Assembly (NCBI GenBank): GCA_023229165.1
Contig: JALNZQ010000182.1
Location: 1 to 5,511 of the forward strand
Length of the DNA stretch: 5,511 nt
DNA from: Methanothrix sp.
Lineage (GTDB): Archaea; Halobacteriota; Methanosarcinia; Methanotrichales; Methanotrichaceae
Reading direction: 5' to 3'
Below are positions 1 to 4,751 of the stretch, in pieces. Numbering within the stretch: position 1 is the first letter of the stretch; every line of letters begins with the position of its first letter. The notes below the pieces were generated by a model. The model did no database searches and was not told the DNA's origin. It saw only the letters and a program-made list of their open reading frames with translations. A program made the translations under genes and the position numbers.

Positions 1-1
1 T

Positions 2-379
2 GCCGAGGAGAATGGGGCGGGCATTCTCGCCACCGGCGAGACCCTGGATGATGAGGCCCTGAATATCTTCATAAGCTATCTGCGGGGCGATGTAGATGCA
101 ATCGTACCGAAAGGCTCTGAGAGAGATGAGCAAAAAGTTGCATGGATAAAGCCACTGCGGCGTATTCCCGGAAAAGAGGTGCGGCTTTATGCCATCGGGC
201 AAGATCTCGGGTTTGATGATGCCGGTGATGTGTCCAATACAGATGCCCTGCGCGTTGCTGCGAAGAGGCTGCTTTGCGACTTTGACTGCCGGCATCCCGG
301 CACAAATTATTCTCTACTGCGCGGCCTGGAAAAATGTCCGGCGCAAGAAGGGTCCGGCAAGGGCAAAGCCTTTAAGTAA
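2..379 (+). CDS. PP-loop ATPase, Ncs6/TtuA-like (TIGR00269-type) tRNA-thiolation protein, C-terminal part
   Basis: The reading frame is open from the left edge to TAA at 377-379, about 125 residues, so the start and the PP-loop (SGGKDS region) lie outside the window. The visible part reads ATGETLDDEALN, then SYLRGD, then KPLRRIPGKEVRLYA, and near the end HPGTNYSLLRGLEK. This order (LDDEA helix, PLR-x-PxKEV-x-LYA, HPGT-x-[FY]S-x-LR) is characteristic of the archaeal branch of the Ncs6/TtuA family. These are ATP-using enzymes that adenylate a tRNA uridine and transfer sulfur to it. Two oddities: the family's usual G-H-N before LDDEA is G-E-T here, and the C-terminus ends in a short Lys/Gly-rich tail without the CxxC zinc finger many members carry. 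It may be a divergent paralogue rather than the main U34 or T54 thiolase. The substrate tRNA position cannot be told from this fragment. Confidence 0.75.
   Translation, partial: AEENGAGILATGETLDDEALNIFISYLRGDVDAIVPKGSERDEQKVAWIKPLRRIPGKEVRLYAIGQDLGFDDAGDVSNTDALRVAAKRLLCDFDCRHPGTNYSLLRGLEKCPAQEGSGKGKAFK
371..378 (+). promoter_or_regulatory. possible TATA box for the tRNA-Thr gene
   Basis: TTTAAGTA lies about 30 bp upstream of the mature tRNA 5' end and is preceded by a purine-rich AAAGCC that could serve as a BRE. It overlaps the final codons and stop of the thiolation gene. Spacing fits an archaeal promoter with a short 5' leader, but the match to the TATA consensus is only fair, so the tRNA could instead be read from the upstream gene. 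Confidence 0.35.
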
Positions 380-403
380 AGATGGAAAATAATCGAGATT
401 AGC

Positions 404-478
404 GCCTCGGTAGCTCAGCTGGTCCAGAGCGATTGACTTGTAATCAATAGGTCGCGTGTTCGAATCACGCTCGGGGCT
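404..478 (+). tRNA. tRNA-Thr (anticodon TGT)
   Basis: All four arms fold. Acceptor strand 404-410 GCCTCGG pairs with 471-477 TCGGGGC (one T-G and one G-T wobble). The D stem is GCTC (413-416) with GAGC (427-430). The anticodon stem is ATTGA (432-436) with TCAAT (444-448), and its loop CTTGTAA puts TGT at positions 34-36. The T arm is GCGTG/CACGC around TTCGAAT (459-465). Variable loop is 5 nt. The discriminator is T478, which fits archaeal tRNA-Thr. CCA is not encoded and there is no intron. It reads ACA and, by wobble, other ACN codons. Confidence 0.96.
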
Positions 479-483
479 TTTTT
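478..483 (+). terminator. T-run terminator of tRNA-Thr
   Basis: Six T residues begin at the discriminator base and continue past the tRNA 3' end. Archaeal RNA polymerase commonly stops at such runs without a hairpin. Confidence 0.6.
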
Positions 484-509
484 CTTATCATGTGCTTTTC
501 GAAATTGTT

Positions 510-518
510 AAAAAAAAA
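510..518 (-). terminator. T9 terminator for the zinc-ribbon gene (minus strand)
   Basis: Nine consecutive A on the plus strand give T9 on the minus strand, about 72 nt past the stop of the minus-strand zinc-ribbon gene. It sits between this gene and the convergent tRNA, where a stop for the leftward transcript is expected. Apart from this run and the hairpin at 575-597, I see no gene in 484-590. Confidence 0.5.
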
Positions 519-574
519 GTCACAATCTTTAGTTATTTTATTACAGAGATTAGATCAAAGGCGATAGAGATTTT

Positions 575-597
575 GGCCTGATTTTTCCTTTCAGGCC
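575..597. repeat. 7-bp inverted repeat (hairpin) at the 3' end of the zinc-ribbon gene
   Basis: GGCCTGA (575-581) and TCAGGCC (591-597) are perfect complements around a 9-nt pyrimidine loop. The right arm contains the stop codon and the last Ala codon of the minus-strand gene. It could stabilise the mRNA end or aid termination; the T-rich sequence needed for an intrinsic terminator is not immediately adjacent on the minus strand. Confidence 0.5.
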
Positions 598-707
598 TTC
601 TTTACCTTCTTCATATCCAGCCTGGTTTTGCACCTGGGGCAGGCTTTAGGCTTACTTACTCTCGTCTCCCATCCATAGTGGCACTTGGGACATCTCATCT
701 GTTTCAT
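591..707 (-). CDS. small zinc-ribbon protein (38 aa)
   Basis: Starting from ATG at 707-705, a 38-residue frame ends at TGA (593-591). It contains CPKC at residues 6-9 and CPRC at 23-26: two CPxC knuckles 13 residues apart, as in a rubredoxin-like or zinc-ribbon fold. A conserved-looking H-Y-G-W follows the first knuckle, and the C-terminus is Lys-rich (MKKVKKA). It would be a soluble one-zinc protein, perhaps contacting nucleic acid or a partner protein; function is unknown. No Shine-Dalgarno precedes the ATG, but TTATTAATA lies about 24 bp upstream on the minus strand, so a leaderless transcript is likely. Met4 is an alternative start. It is divergent from the Lrp-family gene, with 113 bp between them. 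Confidence 0.75.
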   Translation of the reverse strand: MKQMRCPKCHYGWETRVSKPKACPRCKTRLDMKKVKKA

Positions 708-737
708 ATTAATACAGTTGTAATAAGAGTATTAATA
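707..737. promoter_or_regulatory. 9-bp inverted repeat, candidate operator over the zinc-ribbon promoter
   Basis: TATTAATAC (707-715) and GTATTAATA (729-737) are exact reverse complements separated by 13 bp, so the half-site centres are 22 bp apart, about two helical turns. The left arm touches the zinc-ribbon start codon and the right arm overlaps its likely minus-strand TATA box. The divergent neighbour encodes an Lrp/AsnC regulator, a family of dimers and octamers that often bind such repeats near their own gene. Its role as an operator is inference; AT-rich promoters can produce such symmetry by chance. Confidence 0.4.
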
Positions 738-784
738 ACTTTCGATTGTATATGATTATCCTTACTACTCTGGTAAGCGCAAAG

Positions 785-793
785 CCTATAATT
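785..793 (+). promoter_or_regulatory. possible BRE/TATA for the lrp-aminotransferase operon
   Basis: GCAAAG followed by CCTATAATTG is centred about 32 bp upstream of the ATG at 821, giving a leader of only a few bases. No Shine-Dalgarno precedes that ATG, which fits a near-leaderless mRNA. An alternative TATA-like stretch, GTATATGATT, lies about 35 bp further upstream. Confidence 0.35.
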
Positions 794-820
794 GAATGAA
801 CGTGGTAAATACAGAAATTC

Positions 821-1300
821 ATGAACGAGATTTTGGAGATCCTTTCCGAAAACGCCAAAACAACCCCTTCCGAGATCGCGGCGCTTCTGGGAAAACCCGA
901 GGCGGATGTAGCCCGAGAGATCAAGGAGCTGGAAGACGCCGGCGTCATAAGAAAGTATATCACTCTGATCAATTGGGAGAAGCTCGACCAGAGCTTTGTC
1001 TTCGCCGTCCTGGAGCTGAAGGTAGCGCTGCAGCGAAAGACGGGCTACGACGCCGTGGCGGAGAGGATCGCCAACTTCTCAGAGGTAGAGTCGGTGCGGC
1101 TGATCTCGGGAGATCACGACCTATCCGTCACCGTGCGGGGCAAGTCCATGAAGGACATCGCCTACTTCGTGGCGGAGAGGATCGCGCCCCTGGAAGGCGT
1201 TCAATCGACTTGCACTCACTTCATCCTCAAGAGCTACAAGGAGCACGGCGTCATCCTTACCGAAAAGCCCAAGCCCCAGAGATTGGTGATATCTCCATGA
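821..1300 (+). CDS. Lrp/AsnC-family transcriptional regulator
   Basis: The 159-residue protein has the family layout. An N-terminal winged helix-turn-helix covers about residues 1-46 (ILEILSENAKTTPSEIAALL, then the recognition helix around KPEADVAREIKELEDAGVI), followed by the hinge strand RKYITLINW. A RAM-type ligand-binding domain covers about 58-140, including GDHDLSVTVRGKS at 97-109, which corresponds to the family's G-x-[YH]-D-L turn where amino-acid effectors bind. Length is typical. Members act as dimers or octamers on DNA and respond to amino acids. The TGA stop overlaps the ATG of the aminotransferase (ATGA, 1297-1300), so the two are translationally coupled and the regulator probably senses a substrate or product of that enzyme. 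The ATG at 796 is in another frame and is not its start. Confidence 0.92.
   Translation: MNEILEILSENAKTTPSEIAALLGKPEADVAREIKELEDAGVIRKYITLINWEKLDQSFVFAVLELKVALQRKTGYDAVAERIANFSEVESVRLISGDHDLSVTVRGKSMKDIAYFVAERIAPLEGVQSTCTHFILKSYKEHGVILTEKPKPQRLVISP
1285..1290 (+). promoter_or_regulatory. ribosome binding site GGTGAT of the aminotransferase
   Basis: GGTGAT inside the end of the regulator gene lies 6 nt before the ATG at 1297. It complements the 3' end of archaeal 16S rRNA and supports this start over upstream in-frame ATG codons. Confidence 0.6.
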
Positions 1301-2496
1301 AGCAGAGCCTGAAAAGCGTATCCGTACCCGCCTGGAATGCCGACCGGCATTTAAATAATATTGTCAGAGACATGCCCCCATCGGGCATAAGAAAGTTCTT
1401 CGATCTGGTAAGCGAGATGAAGGGGGCGATCTCTCTAGGTGTGGGAGAACCGGACTTCGTCACGCCCTGGCATGTGCGCGAGGCATGCATCTATTCACTG
1501 GAGTCGGGAATCACCCACTACACCTCCAACAAAGGCATGCCCGAACTTAGGGAGGTCATATGCGAGTCGGTACGCTCTGATCTGGGCCTTGATTACGATC
1601 CGGCCGAGCAGATACTGATCACCACCGGCGTCAGCGAAGCAGTTGACCTGGCATTTCGCGCCACGCTAAACCCGGGCGACGAGGCCATTTTGCCCGAGCC
1701 CTGCTATGTGGCCTACGCCCCGGACATCCTTCTGGCCGGGGGAGTGGTGAAGACAGTTCCCACCCACCTGGAGGATGAATTCCGGCTGCAGCCGGAGGAC
1801 GTTGCCGCGGCGGTTACGGACAAGACCCGCGCCCTGCTGCTCAGCTACCCCAACAATCCCACGGGAGCGATTATGACCCGCTCCGATCTGGAAGATCTGG
1901 CAGACGTCGTTGTTGAGAACGATCTTCTCGTCATTTCCGATGAGGTCTATTCCAAGCTCACCTATTCAGGCAGCCACGTCAGCTTCGCACAGCTGGAGGG
2001 CATGCAGGAGAGAACAGTCATCCTGAACGGCCTATCCAAGTCGCATGCCATGACCGGCTGGCGCGTAGGCTACGCGCTGGGCGATCCGGCCATGGTAGGA
2101 GCCATGACCAAGGTGCATCAGTATACCATGCTCAGCGCGCCTACCATGGCCCAGGTGGCGGCAATCGAAGCCCTGCAAAAGGGCGAGGAGGAGATGCTGC
2201 ACATGAAGCACGAGTACGACCTGCGCCGGCGCATGTTCGTCTCCGGCTTAAATCGCATCGGTCTGGACTGCTTCGAGCCCAGGGGAGCCTTTTACGCCTT
2301 CCCATCCGTGAAAGCCTGGGGGCTTTCCTCAGAGGAGTTCGCGGAGCGGCTTCTCAAAGAACAGAAGGTGGCGGTGGTGCCGGGCAGCGTCTTCGGGCCG
2401 AGCGGAGAAGGATTGCTGCGCTGCAGCTATGCCACATCCCGTGAGGAGCTGATTGAGGCGCTGGACAGGATAGAGATATTCCTCTCCGGCCTTTAA
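1297..2496 (+). CDS. class I/II PLP-dependent aminotransferase (aspartate/aromatic type)
   Basis: The 399-residue protein has the fold-type I aminotransferase landmarks in order: GEPDF at 50-54, HYTSNKGMPELR at 74-85, PEPCYVAY at 133-140 (Tyr stacking near the ring), YPNNPTG at 184-190 with Asn187, ISDEVY at 213-218 with Asp215 binding the pyridine nitrogen and Tyr218, LSKSHAMTGWRVGY with Lys248 as the Schiff-base lysine and Arg256 to the cofactor phosphate, and LLRCSYA with Arg375 for the substrate carboxylate. It transfers an amino group between an amino acid and a 2-oxo acid in the cytosol; aspartate, alanine or aromatic substrates are all possible. The same frame stays open back to ATG 796, but that extension lies over the regulator gene and its translation is not protein-like. 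An internal Met26 (before PPSGIRKFF) is an alternative start, but the ATGA overlap and GGTGAT favour 1297. Confidence 0.93.
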   Translation: MKQSLKSVSVPAWNADRHLNNIVRDMPPSGIRKFFDLVSEMKGAISLGVGEPDFVTPWHVREACIYSLESGITHYTSNKGMPELREVICESVRSDLGLDYDPAEQILITTGVSEAVDLAFRATLNPGDEAILPEPCYVAYAPDILLAGGVVKTVPTHLEDEFRLQPEDVAAAVTDKTRALLLSYPNNPTGAIMTRSDLEDLADVVVENDLLVISDEVYSKLTYSGSHVSFAQLEGMQERTVILNGLSKSHAMTGWRVGYALGDPAMVGAMTKVHQYTMLSAPTMAQVAAIEALQKGEEEMLHMKHEYDLRRRMFVSGLNRIGLDCFEPRGAFYAFPSVKAWGLSSEEFAERLLKEQKVAVVPGSVFGPSGEGLLRCSYATSREELIEALDRIEIFLSGL

Positions 2497-2524
2497 AATT
2501 TGATGTAGAGAATTTGATTTAGAG
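2497..2524 (+). repeat. tandem 14-bp repeat between aminotransferase and CDP-alcohol transferase
   Basis: Two adjacent units, AATTTGATGTAGAG and AATTTGATTTAGAG, match at 13 of 14 positions. They fill most of the 38-bp spacer and begin directly after the aminotransferase stop. They look like a recent slippage duplication of the spacer, which would lengthen the distance between the two genes. Confidence 0.7.
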
Positions 2525-2534
2525 ACGATGAAAA

Positions 2535-3137
2535 ATGCTTAAAGCCAAATTCAAATCGGAGCAGACGGACAGGCTGGCAGGCGGGCTGGCTGCTTTTGGC
2601 CTCTCACCCAATGCCTGGACGCTGCTCTCTCTGGCCCCGGCGCTGGCGGGGATGGCAGCCCTGATGGACGGGCGACTGGCCTGGGGACTGGTGCTCTTCG
2701 CACTGTCTGCCTTTCTCGACATCGTGGACGGGACTGTGGCCCGGGTGACTCACCAGTCCACGGCCAAGGGAGCCTTTCTGGACGGAGTGGTGGACAGGTA
2801 TGTCGAGCTGATGCTCTACCTGGGGCTGCTCTTCTACCTGGGAAAAGGCGAGTTTCTCGGGCTGCCTTACGAGGCCTGGTTTATGCTGCTCTTCTTCGGA
2901 TCGCTCATGACCACATTCGTGCGGGCTTATGCCGATCACCGGGGCATAGTGAAGGGCGAGGCTGAGCTGAAGAAGATGGGCGGGCTTTTGGAGCGGTTTG
3001 AAAGACTCATGCTGCTTTACACTGGAATGTTCCTGGGGCTTTTCAATACCCAGTGGCTGGTAGCAGTCATAGCAATAACAGTGGTGCTGGCCAATGCCAC
3101 GGCGCTGCAGAGGATTTGTTTTGCGCTGAAGAGATGA
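2535..3137 (+). CDS. CDP-alcohol phosphatidyltransferase, probable archaetidylinositol phosphate synthase
   Basis: Residues 62-87 carry the complete family signature D-x2-D-G-x2-A-R-x8-G-x3-D-x3-D: Asp62, Asp65, Gly66, Ala69, Arg70, Gly79, Asp83 and Asp87. The four Asp residues bind two divalent metals and the CDP moiety. The enzyme is a membrane protein; hydrophobic stretches near 26-45, 49-65, 92-110, 114-134, 155-171 and 173-192 fit the usual six helices. Length (200 aa) matches archaeal members that join CDP-archaeol to inositol phosphate in polar-lipid synthesis. Substrate is inferred from size and archaeal context; glycerol-phosphate or serine transferases of the same superfamily are alternatives. 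It follows the aminotransferase by 38 bp on the same strand, with no terminator between, so it is probably co-transcribed. No strong Shine-Dalgarno precedes ATG 2535. Confidence 0.88.
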   Translation: MLKAKFKSEQTDRLAGGLAAFGLSPNAWTLLSLAPALAGMAALMDGRLAWGLVLFALSAFLDIVDGTVARVTHQSTAKGAFLDGVVDRYVELMLYLGLLFYLGKGEFLGLPYEAWFMLLFFGSLMTTFVRAYADHRGIVKGEAELKKMGGLLERFERLMLLYTGMFLGLFNTQWLVAVIAITVVLANATALQRICFALKR

Positions 3138-3153
3138 AGATGAATGAAATTAA

Positions 3154-3255
3154 GCAATAAGTTGCGACAATAGACTTGTGAGCCAGGCTAAGAAATTAGG
3201 ATTGAAAATGACGATCTTAAACCCCGTGGATTACATTAGACAGGAGGATCAATGA
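3154..3255 (+). pseudogene. C-terminal remnant of a PIN-domain (VapC-like) toxin
   Basis: A frame open from just after TAA 3151-3153 to TGA 3253-3255 reads ISCDNRLVSQAKKLGLKM followed by TILNPVDYIRQED. This resembles the end of PIN-domain ribonucleases: the last acidic strand (I-S-C-D, with the catalytic-site Asp), a helix with A-K-K-L-G-L, and the terminal strand leading to L-N-P-V-x-[FY]-I. Stops at 3151 and 3145 close the frame on the left and the lipid-synthesis gene ends at 3137, so about three quarters of the usual 130-residue protein is gone. Its TGA overlaps the ATG of the next gene, an arrangement typical of paired genes in one operon. Identification rests on about 34 residues. Confidence 0.55.
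3242..3247 (+). promoter_or_regulatory. strong Shine-Dalgarno AGGAGG of the 70-aa gene
   Basis: AGGAGG lies 4 nt before ATG 3252, inside the final codons of the PIN remnant. It fixes the start of the downstream gene and shows that this gene was translated from within the PIN message. Confidence 0.75.
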
Positions 3256-3464
3256 CCGAAAGGGCCAAGGCAATTGACGAATCTGAACTTAGAGTTCGTG
3301 GAGTGGATGCTTTGAATAAGGCTTTAGGCCCCACAGAAGCTCTTAGATTCCTAGCCCTCTTCCACCGTGAGCCAACCGATTACGTTGAAGTCTCAAAAAA
3401 GCTTTACGAAAATCAGAGTGTGGAAGATATCTTCAAGCGGACCAAAGAACACTGGCGAGGCTGA
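3252..3464 (+). CDS. small conserved-looking protein, putative partner of a PIN toxin (70 aa)
   Basis: The 70-residue protein is soluble and charged, predicted mostly helical, with no signal peptide or membrane segment. It reads ELRVRGVDALNKALGPTEALRFLALFHREPTDYVE, with SVEDIFKRT close to the C-terminus. I recognise this pattern (R-x-G-x2-AL-x2-ALG-x3-[AT]-x-RF, later DY and SVE-[DE]-I) as that of short proteins found near toxin-antitoxin genes in archaea and cyanobacteria, but I know no characterised member. The start is set by AGGAGG and by the ATGA overlap with the PIN remnant, so it may be an antitoxin-like partner left behind after the toxin decayed. Base composition is lower in G+C than the lipid-synthesis gene before it. 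It is complete and could still be expressed. Confidence 0.65.
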   Translation: MTERAKAIDESELRVRGVDALNKALGPTEALRFLALFHREPTDYVEVSKKLYENQSVEDIFKRTKEHWRG

Positions 3465-3783
3465 AGAATAGAATCCCAATATTTCCGGAACCATTTAGAT
3501 TCACGCAGATGGGCGATTCCACCACCCCCGCGCCCGCCGCGGCCCGCCAGCAGCTCTACGCCGAGGGCAAATTCACGGAGATCCTGACCCAGGTGGACGC
3601 CTGCCTGCCCAAGGACGAGGCAGGCAATTTCATCGCCGAACAGGAAAAATCGGATGTGGTGCACGATATGCTCGCCTTCCTAGCGGAAAGAATGCTGGAG
3701 ATGAACAAGGAGAAGCAGAAGGAGATCAAAGGCTGTACGGGCTGACGGAAGGGGAGATTGCGATTGTGGAAGGAAGCATATGA
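3465..3783 (+). pseudogene. remnant 1: C-terminal piece of a restriction-modification (type IIG/Eco57I-like) protein, internally deleted
   Basis: An ORF from ATG 3509 to TGA 3743-3745 (78 aa) contains ARQQLYAEGKFTEIL, CLPKDEAGNFIAEQE, SDVVHDMLAFLAERMLEMN and KEKQKEIKG. The frame is open further left without a start (FPEPFRFT upstream). After KEIKG it reads CTG-stop, but the other frame from 3733 continues LYGLTEGEIAIVEGSI and stops at 3781-3783. That tail matches the end of large DNA methylase/restriction proteins, where an [L/I]YGLT-[ED]-E-E-I motif closes the chain. The two pieces appear fused by a deletion that also shifted the frame. It has lost the catalytic N-terminus and is not expected to function. 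Family assignment is from memory of such C-termini; the relation to the copy at 4365-4740 is seen directly. Confidence 0.6.
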
Positions 3784-3784
3784 A

Positions 3785-4117
3785 TTAATTAGCTAGAATA
3801 TCTATTACCTTTTTCAGAACCTCATCGATCTTATCAGGATTAATGCGGCCCGCTTTATATAGAATTATCTTGCAGTCAGCAGTAAATATCCTATTTGGCC
3901 GTATATTGCTTATTTTCCGGAGAGACCCTTCTTCGAAGTCGGATTCATTTAGGGGAACCGCATATCTATCCATGAATTGCTGACTCGTTATCTGGCAAAG
4001 AATTCTATCCTCTCCGTCGAGTTCTGCCAGTACGAGGGCAGGACGTCTTTTTGCCTCCGTCAAATCTGAGAATGGAAAAGGCACGACGACCACATCTCCT
4101 TTCACAAATTTTTCCAA
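3785..4117 (-). CDS. MazF/PemK-family endoribonuclease toxin
   Basis: The 110-residue protein begins MEKFVKGDVVVVPFPFSD and continues with KRRPALVLA, the core of the MazF/PemK fold: a beta strand with G-D-[IV]-V, the loop reaching P-F-[PS], then Arg25 in RRPALV, and QITS at 42-45, which contributes the conserved Thr/Ser. Members cleave mRNA at short sequences and are held inactive by the antitoxin. The start is TTG at 4117-4115, since an in-frame stop lies directly upstream at 4123-4121 and AGAGGAGG on the minus strand (4132-4125) sits 7 nt before it. A GTG at 4105 is a weaker choice. It overlaps the antitoxin gene by 16 bp, so the two are coupled. The gene looks intact and AT-richer than the flanking remnants. 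Confidence 0.88.
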   Translation of the reverse strand: MEKFVKGDVVVVPFPFSDLTEAKRRPALVLAELDGEDRILCQITSQQFMDRYAVPLNESDFEEGSLRKISNIRPNRIFTADCKIILYKAGRINPDKIDEVLKKVIDILAN

Positions 4118-4296
4118 GCTTCATCCTCCTCTGGGCTTAGCCAATCCTTTGCAAGCACAGATTCACTTAATATCGCAGTCTCCATTCTTTTCTTTGATGC
4201 TTTTCCCTTCAAAAAATGAATAAAATCGAGTATCTCTTCTAGATAAGGCTCAGGGAAAACATCAATCTCCTTTTGAATTAATTCCTTTGTCTCCAT
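4102..4296 (-). CDS. DUF2281-type antitoxin of the MazF pair (64 aa)
   Basis: Residues 2-32 (ETKELIQKEIDVFPEPYLEE and DFIHFLKGK) match the DUF2281/VapB-like pattern I-x-K-[EL]-x3-P-E-x-Y-[LQ]-x-E-[IV]-[LI]-DF-I-x-[FY]-L-K. The C-terminus is acidic (SPEEDEAWKNL), as in the part of antitoxins that wraps the toxin. I start it at ATG 4296-4294; the same frame runs back to an ATG at 4371, but the 25 extra residues lie over the neighbouring pseudogene and do not resemble the family. No clear Shine-Dalgarno precedes 4296. Antitoxins of this kind usually repress their own operon, though I see no convincing operator. It precedes and overlaps the toxin. Confidence 0.82.
   Translation of the reverse strand: METKELIQKEIDVFPEPYLEEILDFIHFLKGKASKKRMETAILSESVLAKDWLSPEEDEAWKNL
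4125..4132 (-). promoter_or_regulatory. Shine-Dalgarno AGAGGAGG that decides the TTG start of the toxin
   Basis: On the minus strand AGAGGAGG ends 7 nt before TTG 4117, within the antitoxin's SPEEDE codons. A strong site coupled to a weak start codon would keep toxin output tied to antitoxin translation. Confidence 0.7.
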
Positions 4297-4364
4297 ATCA
4301 ATAATACTATCTAACAATGAAAGGTAAAAGACTTTTTGTAGCCGGATATTCCATTGCATCTCTG

Positions 4365-4740
4365 CCGCCACCCCCGCGCCCGAGCGCGCCCGCCCAGGCC
4401 CGTCAGCAGCTCTATGCCAATGGCAAATTCACGGAAATCACAGGCCTCCCTGGCAAATGCCTGCCCAAGGACGAGATAGGCAATTTCATCGCAAGCCAGG
4501 AGCGTTCGGATGTCGTGCACGACCTTCTCGCCTTCCTGGCGGAGAAGATGCTGGAGATGAACAGGCAAAAGCAGACGGAGATCAAAGGCTTCCTGGGCTG
4601 GCTGGAGGGCTACCTGGGCGCAAAGGTAGAGGAACTGACGCCAAAAACAAAACTGCAAAGCTACTACGAGCACGATTACGAGGGCTTTTTGGCGGTGCTC
4701 AAAAGGAACAGCAAGAAGCCCGATCCCCGGGCAGAATTCA
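4365..4740 (+). pseudogene. remnant 2: second copy of the restriction-modification C-terminal piece, cut at both ends
   Basis: The frame (open from ATG 4317) carries ARQQLYANGKFTEI, CLPKDEIGNFIASQE, SDVVHDLLAFLAEKMLEMN and KQTEIKG, closely matching remnant 1. It then continues where remnant 1 is deleted: FLGWLEGYLGAKVEEL, TPKTKLQSYYEHDYEG and FLAVLKRNSKKPDPRAEFK. That is followed by sequence that is the antisense of the SLATT gene, so the ORF end at 4914-4916 is meaningless. The first 15 residues after ATG 4317 overlap the antitoxin promoter region and do not match remnant 1. It is therefore an internal slice of a larger protein with neither start nor genuine C-terminus, and probably inert. 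It shows what remnant 1 lost. The protein family is inferred; the homology between the two copies is visible. Confidence 0.65.
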
Positions 4741-4751
4741 AATTTATGTGT

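Noticed and set aside
453..478. tRNA-Thr 3' end as an attachment site, with a match in the GC-rich block
   Set aside because: The only similarity is a short CTCGGGG-type string expected by chance in GC-rich sequence; there is no integrase and no longer direct repeat.
796..1296. N-terminal extension making the aminotransferase 566 aa long
   Set aside because: It lies over the Lrp-family gene in another frame, its translation is Arg/Gly-rich and unlike any domain, and the true start at 1297 has a GGTGAT site and an ATGA overlap.
2604..2939. 111-aa minus-strand ORF
   Set aside because: It is antisense to the CDP-alcohol transferase signature region; His/Gln/Arg-rich composition is typical of a shadow frame.
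3413..3664. Minus-strand ORFs over remnants 1 and 2 (also 4311-4673)
   Set aside because: Both are antisense to the duplicated restriction-like segment and resemble each other only because the plus-strand copies do.
4297..4371. Longer antitoxin starting at ATG 4371
   Set aside because: The 25 extra residues overlap the neighbouring remnant and do not fit the DUF2281 N-terminus, which normally begins just before the ELIQKEI helix.
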